DNA from: a virus | Direction: 5' to 3' (one strand) | DNA: 39,377 nt | Virus record (IMG/VR): IMGVR_UViG_3300020446_000025 | Coordinates: 1 to 39,377 of that record | Part shown: positions 6,476 to 12,319 of the stretch, piece after piece | Numbering within the stretch: the first letter of the stretch is position 1 | Layout: every line of letters begins with the position of its first letter | Position numbers and translations under genes: made by a program | Notes under the pieces: model-generated | What the model was told of the DNA's origin: nothing | Seen by the model: the letters and a program-made list of their open reading frames with translations, nothing else | The model's database searches: none

Positions 6476-6900
6476 CCACTTCATTCGCGCTGCAAAAGAA
6501 AGAGCAGATCGAGTACATGGCGGTCACGCTGAGCGATCTGGTGGAAAAGCACGGGCTCGTCACGGTTGATTACAAGGTGGGAAGGACCCGTTCGTCGTTT
6601 CAGCAAGCTGCGCTCGAGGTCTGGTGCAGGCAGGTTGCGGAGTTCTTTAACGAGCAGGACATACCTCGAGCGATCAAGAGTCCGATATTTAAGAAGGGCG
6701 AGATGGATGCGCCCTGGTCGCGAGCTGCGGTTAAGAACGAAATCTGGCGACCGATCCAGCTGGCTAAGACTGAGAAAGAATCTACGACTCGAGCAACCAG
6801 TCGCGAGTTCTTCGAGATCCATGAATTTATTGTGCGCGCCTTCGCGGAGAAGGGGTTGCAGCTACCGCCGTGGCCAGTGAGGAACGATGGCCGCGATTAA
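6472..6900 (+). CDS. NinB-like recombination protein (tentative)
   Basis: 142 residues. After a short basic N-terminus it reads GRTRSSFQQAALEVWCRQVAE, then WSRAAVKNEIWRPIQLAKT, then ESTTRATSREFFEIHEFIV and a Pro-rich end. NinB-type proteins show the same order: R-S-x-x-Q-x-A-x-x-W, a Lys/Trp helix, an S-T-T segment and a final helix. NinB binds single-stranded DNA and modulates recombination. The next gene is NinG-like, which supports a nin-like block. The similarity is by eye and distant. Starts as ATGA overlap with the helicase gene. Confidence 0.45.
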   Translation: MTTSFALQKKEQIEYMAVTLSDLVEKHGLVTVDYKVGRTRSSFQQAALEVWCRQVAEFFNEQDIPRAIKSPIFKKGEMDAPWSRAAVKNEIWRPIQLAKTEKESTTRATSREFFEIHEFIVRAFAEKGLQLPPWPVRNDGRD

Positions 6901-7306
6901 AAGAACCCCAGCAGATGTTGCGTTTTCCCAGTGCATTAGAGAGCGCAGCGACTGGACCTGCGAAAGATGCGGGACCAAGTACGAACCTGGGGCTCGAGGA
7001 CTCGAGTGCAGCCACTACCACACCCGCGGTAAGTGGGGGGTACGCTTCCATAGCCTCAATGCTGAGGCCCTGTGTACAGGTTGCCACTTCCTCGAAGGCG
7101 GTTTGAAGAGAGCTGACACGCAGCTCACAGAATTTCAGCGAGAGCTGCTTACCGATCTAGTGAATGACACTGGGTTAGGTAAGGAAATCAGAAGGACTAA
7201 AGGCAAAGGGGCAATCGCCAAACATTTCCGCGAGCAGCTGGATCTTATGAAGCAGCTGCGGGAGTGCGGCGCTACGGGGCGAATAGAGTTCGAGGATTTT
7301 GTATGA
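6887..7306 (+). CDS. NinG-like zinc-binding recombination protein
   Basis: 139 residues. It shows two zinc-knuckle pairs and the NinG/Rap-like order: FSQCIRERSDWTCERCG (CxxC), LECSHYHTRGKW, RFHSLNAEALCTGCH (CxxC with following His). In lambda NinG the corresponding segments are IRERD..CISCG, GHY.T, and QC..CN. NinG (Rap) is a Holliday-junction-directed nuclease. The C-terminal helix is charged and may bind DNA. The start overlaps the upstream gene by 14 bases and the end couples to the next gene by ATGA. Confidence 0.65.
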   Translation: MAAIKRTPADVAFSQCIRERSDWTCERCGTKYEPGARGLECSHYHTRGKWGVRFHSLNAEALCTGCHFLEGGLKRADTQLTEFQRELLTDLVNDTGLGKEIRRTKGKGAIAKHFREQLDLMKQLRECGATGRIEFEDFV

Positions 7307-7788
7307 ACCAATTTTTCAATCGCAGGAAGTCTGTGCCGGAAGATCTCGCAAACGGTGCAGCGTATGACGATCCGAGCTGGCAGTTTGTTCAGCGCGAGCT
7401 GGCACGGATTCAAGAGCGTTCAGTGGTCGAGGAGTCTAACGACCAGCAGCTAGAGGAGCGTCACCAGATGGAAGAAGCAGACCAGAAGGTACTAGATGAG
7501 CTGGCTCGATATCTGGGTCCGCAGCGGCAAAAGGTTGTGAAGGCTAAGTTCGGGCGGAAAATCGCGGAGCGAGTGGCGGCGGAGAACCAGCACTTTCAAG
7601 CGACTGGGCCAAAGATACCAGCTCCCAGCTCGCAGCTCGCCAGCTCTGAGACTATGGAAATAGCTATGCGTACTCTCAGGGACCAGATAGAGCACTGTGT
7701 CGGGGGAGAGCGCAGGGACGCAGAGCGCCGGTTGGCAGTCATCCGCAATGTTTATGAGAAGGCGTACGGGTGCTCAGCAAGCATTTAG
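7303..7788 (+). CDS. Hypothetical charged helical protein
   Basis: 161 residues from ATG 7303, which overlaps the preceding TGA (ATGA); the longer frame from 7264 is rejected. The sequence is Glu/Gln/Arg-rich with a long predicted helix near residues 30-90 (LEERHQMEEADQKVLDELAR) and an Ala/Pro linker before a C-terminal helix with two Cys. Not recognised. Position between NinG-like and Q-like genes suggests a nin-type accessory function. Confidence 0.55.
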   Translation: MNQFFNRRKSVPEDLANGAAYDDPSWQFVQRELARIQERSVVEESNDQQLEERHQMEEADQKVLDELARYLGPQRQKVVKAKFGRKIAERVAAENQHFQATGPKIPAPSSQLASSETMEIAMRTLRDQIEHCVGGERRDAERRLAVIRNVYEKAYGCSASI

Positions 7789-8087
7789 CTAGGCAGCTGC
7801 TATCAGACTGGGGAAGGTACGAGAGAAAGGAGATCAGGCGGATAGGGTTCCCCGCCGTGTCTCCCATGTTTCGTGATTATCTCGCTGGCTATCGGTCAAC
7901 AGTCCCAGGGTCCAAAGATGAGCGCATCATCGAAAAGACTGGGGCAGCTCTGGCGCAGATGCACCAAGGATTAGCCAAGACTCTTAGGCTGGTTTATCTG
8001 GATCGGGGCAAGTGTCCGCGTAGGGCGCATGATCTCGCGCTGCACGGATTTATTAAGGAGTTCGAGTCGCTACCCGAAGAGATTTAG
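7770..8087 (+). CDS. Possible Q-like late antiterminator
   Basis: 105 residues from GTG 7770, overlapping the previous gene. It begins LSKHLARQLLSDWGRYERKEIRRIGFP, close to the 'LL..WGRW.R' opening of phage Q-type antiterminators. A following LTRLVYLDRG region and a C-terminal helix (RRAHDLALHGFIKE) could be the helical DNA-binding part. It is the last gene of the rightward early operon and the late block begins with a terminator leader (10870-10909), which is where a Q protein would act. The call is based on pattern and context and needs a profile search. It ends convergent with the leftward block, overlapping by 18 bases. Confidence 0.45.
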   Translation: MLSKHLARQLLSDWGRYERKEIRRIGFPAVSPMFRDYLAGYRSTVPGSKDERIIEKTGAALAQMHQGLAKTLRLVYLDRGKCPRRAHDLALHGFIKEFESLPEEI

Positions 8088-8306
8088 CATTGTTCTGCAC
8101 TCATCTGAACAATACCTCACCCTTCGATCTTCAGTGAGGACAGTCACCCCGCAGCGCCGGCACTGGATCTCGACGCCTTCGCGGGGTCTCCGTTGGTATT
8201 TCGCAGCCTGCTTGCACTTGTTCGAGCAATACTTTGCCCTGGGGTCTACAGCGGTGAAGCCCGTCCCGCAAACGACACACTTAAACTTTTTGCGCTTGCG
8301 CGGCAT
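8070..8306 (-). CDS. Small double zinc-finger protein
   Basis: 78 residues with two similar zinc modules: KCVVCGTGF..(D)..AKYCSNKCKQAAKY and QCRRCGVTVLTEDRRVRYCSDECRTM. Each is CxxC followed by YCSxxC, the pattern seen in NinG N-termini and many small phage proteins. The N-terminus is strongly basic (MPRKRKKFK), so nucleic-acid binding is likely. It is the last gene of the leftward accessory block, its ATG overlaps the upstream TAA (TAATG), and its end overlaps the convergent Q-like gene. Confidence 0.7.
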   Translation of the reverse strand: MPRKRKKFKCVVCGTGFTAVDPRAKYCSNKCKQAAKYQRRPREGVEIQCRRCGVTVLTEDRRVRYCSDECRTMLNLFG

Positions 8307-8590
8307 TAGTGCGTCACCATAGGCGGCTCAGTCACCAGCAGCGCAATGGGAAACTCTGACCATCGCTTGTTCTTCTTGGCGTTCGAGTAAACCCTGCCAT
8401 TGACTACTGGCAGAAAACCGAAGCGCGTTATCTTCACCATGTCCTGCTTCAGCATACGCTCCAGGGCGCGATTAACATCCTCGCCGGCATGAGCTGGCAA
8501 CCAGTTGTGAATGACATCAAGGTGAGCTGCGTTGTGGCCATGACACCAGAAGATGAGGAAGTTCCAGATGTCAGCCTCGAGCCTAGTCAC
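8306..8590 (-). CDS. Hypothetical, possible winged-helix protein
   Basis: 94 residues from GTG 8590, which overlaps the previous TGA as GTGA; the ATG at 8665 would extend into the neighbouring gene and is rejected. It reads like a small winged-helix fold: LEADIWNFLIFW, then VIHNWLPAHAGEDVNRALERMLKQDMVKI and a beta pair (FLPVVNGRVYSN). No known function. Regulatory or DNA-binding role is possible. Confidence 0.55.
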   Translation of the reverse strand: MTRLEADIWNFLIFWCHGHNAAHLDVIHNWLPAHAGEDVNRALERMLKQDMVKITRFGFLPVVNGRVYSNAKKNKRWSEFPIALLVTEPPMVTH

Positions 8591-8883
8591 GGCATCAGAC
8601 TCAACGGTTCGCGCACATCTGAGACTAGAATTGCGCGGGTAGGGCGCTGCCAGAGGTACTTGCACTCGAATCGCTGCCCAAGGACAGGTATGGGGTCCTG
8701 ATAGAGCTGCGCGTAAAAGGCGACTCGATCACCTACTTGGACGTATTCGCTGGCACTCGACGGGATTCTCCCCCGAAGGAGAGAACCGTCAGCACACTGG
8801 ACAACCCAGTCCATGCCATCTCCGTAAGCAGTAAACTTACCGCAGTAGGATTCCACTACCTCACCACAAATCAGGTGCTTCAT
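8587..8883 (-). CDS. Hypothetical small beta-rich protein
   Basis: 98 residues from ATG 8883, which forms ATGA with the upstream stop; the ATG at 8898 is less well placed. Sequence is Cys-containing and probably beta-rich (CGKFTAYGDGMDWVVQC, VGDRVAFYAQLYQDP). No family recognised. Confidence 0.55.
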   Translation of the reverse strand: MKHLICGEVVESYCGKFTAYGDGMDWVVQCADGSLLRGRIPSSASEYVQVGDRVAFYAQLYQDPIPVLGQRFECKYLWQRPTRAILVSDVREPLSLMP

Positions 8884-9128
8884 GCAGAGCGCAGCCACTG
8901 GTTTACGGTCTTGTCATTGTCGTGCGCTTTGTCGATCTCGCGCTCGATCAACCAGTCCTCGGCCTTGTCGTAGTCCATGTCATCTACTGGGTGGCCGTTG
9001 TAAGTAGCGATAGCCTGCACATCCCAGAATCGCACACCGTCCTCGATCCAGCCGTCCACGGTCGATTCATCCCAGTTCAGCTCGGGATCATCCGCGTCTA
9101 TCTCAATCGTGATCGTGATCTTCGGCAT
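8880..9128 (-). CDS. Hypothetical acidic protein
   Basis: 82 residues, very acidic, with a beta-strand opening (KITITIEIDADDPEL) and several Trp. The C-terminal half is Asp/Glu-rich (DDMDYDKAEDWLIEREID). Overlaps the next gene downstream by 4 bases and its neighbour upstream by 26 bases. Function unknown; highly acidic small phage proteins are sometimes inhibitors of host DNA-binding proteins, but nothing here proves that. Confidence 0.55.
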   Translation of the reverse strand: MPKITITIEIDADDPELNWDESTVDGWIEDGVRFWDVQAIATYNGHPVDDMDYDKAEDWLIEREIDKAHDNDKTVNQWLRSA

Positions 9129-9288
9129 AGCTCGACCCTCCGTACAGCTCGGCGTACTCGCGATTAGCAGCCTCGATCCTCAGTTCTTCCTGATAATCCA
9201 TCTCGCCAACAATGCCGAAAGCGATACTCAGGACCGTGAATAGCAGCGCAGCCAAGTAATGTTCTGGCCAATCACTCAGTCTCTTCAT
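9103..9288 (-). CDS. Small single-pass membrane protein
   Basis: 61 residues. Residues 10-28 (HYLAALLFTVLSIAFGIVG) form one membrane helix; a charged soluble tail with Tyr and Asp/His residues follows. Overlaps both neighbours. Not recognised. Could affect the host envelope, but this is speculation. Confidence 0.5.
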   Translation of the reverse strand: MKRLSDWPEHYLAALLFTVLSIAFGIVGEMDYQEELRIEAANREYAELYGGSSYAEDHDHD

Positions 9289-9610
9289 CTGTCTGGGCCT
9301 CCTGTTCTGCGCGGTATGCCTCGAGCCAATCGACCGCGATACCGCAAGCGGATCGAATGATCTTTTCCGCGTCTGCCTTTTCGTGGGATGCGTACAGGGC
9401 CAGTGCGGTACAGGTAAACGCTCCGAAGATCGCCTCCATGTGCTCGCCCTTGTCGCCGTACTCCCGCTCGATCTCCTCCATCAGCGATTGCATCTGGCGC
9501 TTGCCGACAAAGTAGGGGCGGGTGGTGTCTAGTGCTTTATCGTTCTCCATCGCCGCAGCCACTGCTCGGCCCACCGCGAGCATTTCTTCTTGGGCTTCTT
9601 CTTCGTCCAT
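9272..9610 (-). CDS. Hypothetical helical acidic protein
   Basis: 112 residues, helical and Glu/Ala-rich, with an amphipathic middle (AIFGAFTCTALALYASHEKADAEKII) and an acidic end. No known motif. Its start lies 2 bases after the preceding stop and the end overlaps the membrane-protein gene by 17 bases. Confidence 0.55.
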   Translation of the reverse strand: MDEEEAQEEMLAVGRAVAAAMENDKALDTTRPYFVGKRQMQSLMEEIEREYGDKGEHMEAIFGAFTCTALALYASHEKADAEKIIRSACGIAVDWLEAYRAEQEAQTDEETE

Positions 9611-9612
9611 AC

Positions 9613-9924
9613 CTAGTCCTCTTGGGGTCTTTTGATGATTGAAGGGACAAGGCGCTCTGGGATCTCTCTAACTTCGCCCTTGTCGCTGGTGATCTTCAGA
9701 CGCAGCTCGCCGCGGAAACCTAACCACTGGGTCTTGATGGGAACCTGATTCCCCTCGAAGAGATCCGGCGCTACATCCTTGAGCTGGAAGTAAGCGTCCA
9801 GCTGGTCTAACAGCTGATCTCTAATTGCGCCCAAATCTCGCAGGCGCCCAAGGATCTCTAAGGCTTGTGCGTTGCTGGTTTCTCGATCAGATATTCGCTC
9901 GAGAGTGTTGAAGTGCTGGTCCAT
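9613..9924 (-). CDS. Hypothetical protein
   Basis: 103 residues from ATG 9924, overlapping the preceding TAA as TAATG; the frame extends to 9969 but that part lies in the previous gene. N-terminal coiled or helical half (LERISDRETSNAQALEILGRLRDLG) and a beta-rich C-terminal half (WLGFRGELRLKITSDKGEVR). Not recognised. Confidence 0.55.
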   Translation of the reverse strand: MDQHFNTLERISDRETSNAQALEILGRLRDLGAIRDQLLDQLDAYFQLKDVAPDLFEGNQVPIKTQWLGFRGELRLKITSDKGEVREIPERLVPSIIKRPQED

Positions 9925-10271
9925 TAAGGCGCACCTCCAGCTCGGGCTTCCCACTCGCCGCAGTCCCATCCATAGGAGTGCGTAGCGCGCTGCTCCTCCT
10001 CATGCTCACTGGGGGATGCTTCTGGCTCTCGGTAGCGAATCTCGACGAGATTGCGGAACCATTCTTCTGGATGCTCGAGAACGTCAGCGGTTACACCCTG
10101 GAGCCACTTATTGATATGGCGACTGGTTGTTTGGGAATACCAGTTGGACGTTCTGGCGTACTGGCCAGAAGGCAGCAGGGCTGCTACTGGGGTTTCGTAT
10201 GAAAAAAGGATTACCGCGCCTTCCGTAGTGGTCAGCTCGGTTTGGTTTGAAGCGATTGGTTTAAGTTTCAC
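9924..10271 (-). CDS. Hypothetical protein
   Basis: 115 residues from a GTG start at 10271 behind GGAGG. The middle looks like SYETPVAALLPSG and TSNWYSQTTSRHINKWL, followed by an acidic Glu-rich tail. SYxTxVA and SxTTSxHIN are shared with short phage/plasmid proteins that are uncharacterised as far as I know. No function is assigned. Confidence 0.6.
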   Translation of the reverse strand: MKLKPIASNQTELTTTEGAVILFSYETPVAALLPSGQYARTSNWYSQTTSRHINKWLQGVTADVLEHPEEWFRNLVEIRYREPEASPSEHEEEQRATHSYGWDCGEWEARAGGAP

Positions 10272-10281
10272 TAGGTCCTCC

Positions 10282-10629
10282 CTATGAATAATCCGCAGGC
10301 GTCAGCGGACCAAGGCTGTAGGCGGTTTGATCTGAGCTGGTTTGCTTGCGGGTTCTGAAAAAGCCTTCGTGCTGCGGGAACTTTTTGTGGAAAGCTCTGG
10401 CGTAGAAGGCTCGGTAGTTGTTGTTGAGCTTGAAGCAGGTAACGCCATCGCCACCCATGTTCTTCATGTGTCTGATGACCTCGAAGATCACAGCAGCTGA
10501 GTAAGTCTTGAAGCCGACTCGGATAGCCTCAAATGCAAGCTCGGTGAACATCCTCCACACTTCGGGGTGTTTCTTATGGAAGGCGATGCACTCCTGACGC
10601 ATCTGCTCTTCTCTGGTGTTATGTGACAT
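10282..10629 (-). CDS. Conserved small phage/bacterial protein of unknown role
   Basis: 115 residues from ATG 10629 (MSHNTREEQ), chosen because GGAG lies 8 bases upstream; the ATG at 10662 would put the start inside the palindrome. It contains FHKKHPEVWRMFTELAFEAI, then TYSAAVIFEVIRHM, then FKLNNNYRAFYARAF. I recognise this as a widespread uncharacterised family ('F-H-x-x-H-P-x-V' and 'K-L-N-N-N-Y-R') in phages and bacteria. It is the first gene of the leftward accessory operon and directly follows its promoter. Confidence 0.7.
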   Translation of the reverse strand: MSHNTREEQMRQECIAFHKKHPEVWRMFTELAFEAIRVGFKTYSAAVIFEVIRHMKNMGGDGVTCFKLNNNYRAFYARAFHKKFPQHEGFFRTRKQTSSDQTAYSLGPLTPADYS

Positions 10630-10653
10630 AACATGATCTCCGGTGCATGGATT

Positions 10654-10677
10654 ACTAAACATACTTTGGTGTTTAGT
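10654..10677. promoter_or_regulatory. Operator-like palindrome at leftward start site
   Basis: Perfect 8-bp arms ACTAAACA (10654-10661) and TGTTTAGT (10670-10677) around TACTTTGG. It covers roughly +1 to +24 of the leftward promoter at 10685-10713, a typical place for a repressor site. It could alternatively form a stem in the leader of the 10629 gene. Confidence 0.55.
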
Positions 10678-10684
10678 TGAGCCG

Positions 10685-10713
10685 AAGATAATCGAATGAA
10701 GCTAAGGTGTCAA
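10685..10713 (-). promoter_or_regulatory. Leftward sigma70 promoter
   Basis: On the minus strand: perfect TTGACA (10713-10708), exactly 17-base spacer, TATCTT (10690-10685). Predicted start is near 10677. It reads into the accessory operon 10629 to 8070. This is the best promoter by consensus in the window. Confidence 0.7.
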
Positions 10714-10832
10714 ACAATATAAAATCAATTTAATAAATCGAATTAATTAGCTTGATTACTTATTCTCAGAGTTGACAATAAGCACTGGCAGAGCTGCGTC
10801 CACATATTCCTCCCGTGGATTACAGTTAAGCC

Positions 10833-10858
10833 AAACCGGAACTCCTAAAAGCCGGTTT
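10833..10858. promoter_or_regulatory. Leader stem-loop before late terminator
   Basis: Perfect 7-bp arms AAACCGG (10833-10839) and CCGGTTT (10852-10858) around a 12-base loop, ending 11 bases before the terminator stem. It has no U-tract of its own. It may be a late leader RNA element or protein-binding site (for example for an antiterminator). No convincing rightward promoter was found in 10714-10830, apart from an isolated TTGACA at 10772. Confidence 0.4.
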
Positions 10859-10869
10859 CCAAACGTCAG

Positions 10870-10909
10870 AGCCCCTGCCCAGTGACCCTGGGTGGGGGCT
10901 TTGTTTTTG
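10870..10909 (+). terminator. Intrinsic terminator in late leader
   Basis: 13-bp stem, AGCCCCTGCCCAG (10870-10882) with CTGGGTGGGGGCT (10888-10900), including two G-T wobbles, loop TGACC, then TTGTTTTTG. It lies only 14 bases before the first late gene at 10923, and no rightward gene ends nearby, so rightward transcripts would stop before the late operon unless antiterminated. This matches a tR'-like arrangement. Confidence 0.7.
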
Positions 10910-10922
10910 TAGGGGTCCGGCG

Positions 10923-11216
10923 ATGGTCACTGAAAGACAGAAAGGATTGCTCGAGCGAGCTGGTGTATCAGGCTTTAACAAGCCGAAGCGAACGCCATCT
11001 CACCCAAGCAAGTCTCATGTGGTGGTTGCGAAGGAAGGCGATAAGGTCAAAACCATACGTTTCGGGGAGCAGGGCGCTAACACCGCCGGCAAACCGAAGG
11101 CCGGAGAAAGCGAGGCAATGAAGAAAAAGCGTAAGTCGTTCAAAGCTCGACACGCTAAGAACATTGCCAAAGGGAAGATGAGCGCAGCTTTTTGGGCTAA
11201 CAAGGTTAAGTGGTAA
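10923..11216 (+). CDS. Small basic conserved phage protein
   Basis: 97 residues, strongly basic, with KPKRTPSHPSKSHVVV, TIRFGEQGA and a C-terminal KSFKARHAKNIAKGKMSAAFWA block ending NKVKW. I recognise this type from podovirus late regions, where it is annotated only as hypothetical; it may be a minor virion or DNA-binding protein. First late gene after the leader terminator; its TAA overlaps the next ATG. Confidence 0.65.
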   Translation: MVTERQKGLLERAGVSGFNKPKRTPSHPSKSHVVVAKEGDKVKTIRFGEQGANTAGKPKAGESEAMKKKRKSFKARHAKNIAKGKMSAAFWANKVKW

Positions 11217-11422
11217 TGCCCTCAGACCGCACAGGGGAGCTTCTCGAGGCAGCTGGCTTAGTGGTGGGGATAACCCTCATCTTATGCCAAGCGTTGCTTC
11301 TGGCGCTGCTCATGGTCTTTACAGCTGTGTTCCAGACACAGGGAAAGAGAAATGAGATTGAAAGCACTGTTACTGGGGCTGGCTGTATTCACGCTGCCGG
11401 CGTCCGCACAGACTGTAATTAA
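11216..11422 (+). CDS. Small single-pass membrane protein
   Basis: 68 residues from ATG 11216 (TAATG coupling). Residues 14-39 form one strongly hydrophobic helix (LVVGITLILCQALLLALLMVF). A polar tail overlaps the next gene by 71 bases. It could contribute to lysis, but a better holin candidate lies at 13728. The long overlap lowers confidence. Confidence 0.45.
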   Translation: MPSDRTGELLEAAGLVVGITLILCQALLLALLMVFTAVFQTQGKRNEIESTVTGAGCIHAAGVRTDCN

Positions 11423-11732
11423 CTTCGAGGACGGCTCGACCTTCACGCTCGAGGCCGGTCAACAGATTTATATCAGCAACGAAGCGAGCACGTTGTTCAA
11501 GCGTAAGCTGATGAACGACAAAAGCACTTACTTCATTTCACAGAAACCGTGGGCCAGTCGGGACTATGTTCCAGAGCCCATTGACTCTATGACTCCAGGG
11601 TCCCACGAATGGTGCGTTGAATACGTCCCGTGGTCTGAGGGTTTCACGTTCGGGATGCAAACTTTCCAGCGAGCTTGCGACACGAACGGCGACGATGTTT
11701 ACGATGAGTCCGACGAGGGCTGGGAAGGTTAA
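11352..11732 (+). CDS. Secreted protein with EF-hand-like loop
   Basis: 126 residues with a clear Sec signal peptide: MRLK, hydrophobic core LLLGLAVFTL, and PASA cleavage after residue 19. The mature part is beta-like and ends with DTNGDDVYDESDE (110-122), which fits the Asp-x-Asn-x-Asp...Asp calcium loop of EF-hand or dockerin type. Two Cys (88 and 109) could pair in the periplasm. Exported phage proteins are unusual in late regions outside lysis and superinfection exclusion. Function unknown. A GGGAAAGAG ribosome site precedes the ATG. Confidence 0.65.
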   Translation: MRLKALLLGLAVFTLPASAQTVINFEDGSTFTLEAGQQIYISNEASTLFKRKLMNDKSTYFISQKPWASRDYVPEPIDSMTPGSHEWCVEYVPWSEGFTFGMQTFQRACDTNGDDVYDESDEGWEG

Positions 11733-11735
11733 ATC

Positions 11736-11909
11736 ATGGCAGGTCTGCTAGAGAAGCCTGGGCTATACGCCAACATCCACAAGAAGCGAAAGCGTATCGA
11801 GCGGCAGAAGGCTGCGGGTAAGACGCCAGAGCGGATGCGGAGCAAGGGCGACAAGGGCGCACCATCTGAAAAGGATTTCGAGGACGCTGCAAAAACAGCT
11901 AAGAGCTGA
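11736..11909 (+). CDS. Small basic conserved podovirus protein
   Basis: 57 residues, 3 bases after the previous stop. Begins MAGLLEKPGLYANIHKKRKRIERQ and ends with SKGDKGAPSEKDFEDAAKTAK. This 'GLYANIxxKRKRI ... GxKGAPT/S...F..AAKTAK' pattern is a common short podovirus protein of unknown function. Its TGA overlaps the lysozyme ATG. It was too short for the frame list but is well supported. Confidence 0.7.
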   Translation: MAGLLEKPGLYANIHKKRKRIERQKAAGKTPERMRSKGDKGAPSEKDFEDAAKTAKS

Positions 11910-12319
11910 TGGAAGTAGAGCTGCTCGAACGGATTAAGAAGTTTGAGGGATACCGGCGCTATGCGTATCGGTGCTCTCTGGATCACCTCACTATCGGTTA
12001 TGGGACCATGATCGAAGATGGTGGGCATGGAATCCCTGAGTTTGTGGCGGAGCTGCTGCTTAGGGATTATCTCGAAACGATACAAACGAGGCTCAAGGCG
12101 CACGACTGGTTCACCGCGCTGAATGAGCCCAGGCAGCATTGCATCCTAGAGATGGCTTACCAAATGGGGGTAGAGGGCGTTCTAGCCTTCAAGATGATGA
12201 TTCAGAGCTTGAAAGACAAAGACTGGGAGGGAGCGCGAACCAACGCTCTCGATAGTTTATGGGCAAGGCAAACCCCTGCCCGAGCTAAGGATGTAGCGGA
12301 CAGACTAGCCGTAGGCTAA
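11909..12319 (+). CDS. T4-type lysozyme (GH24 endolysin)
   Basis: 136 residues. It shows the GH24 phage lysozyme N-terminus: KKFEGYRRYAYRC, then LTIGYGT. The catalytic set is E13, C22 and T28, the E-8-D/C-5-T spacing of the family, with Cys at the Asp position as in several phage lysozymes. No signal peptide or SAR segment, so it needs a holin to reach peptidoglycan. C-terminal helices (ILEMAYQMGVEGVLAF, WARQTPARAKDVADRL) match the lysozyme fold. Start and end are coupled to neighbours. Confidence 0.88.
   Translation: MEVELLERIKKFEGYRRYAYRCSLDHLTIGYGTMIEDGGHGIPEFVAELLLRDYLETIQTRLKAHDWFTALNEPRQHCILEMAYQMGVEGVLAFKMMIQSLKDKDWEGARTNALDSLWARQTPARAKDVADRLAVG

Noticed and set aside
5738-6484. Long leftward frame (248 residues) opposite the helicase gene
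   Set aside because: It is the reverse of a gene with clear ATPase motifs; the peptide has no recognisable domain.
10772-10808. Rightward promoter with TTGACA at 10772 and CATATT at 10803
   Set aside because: Spacer would be 25 bases, far from 16-18; no better -10 is present at the right distance.
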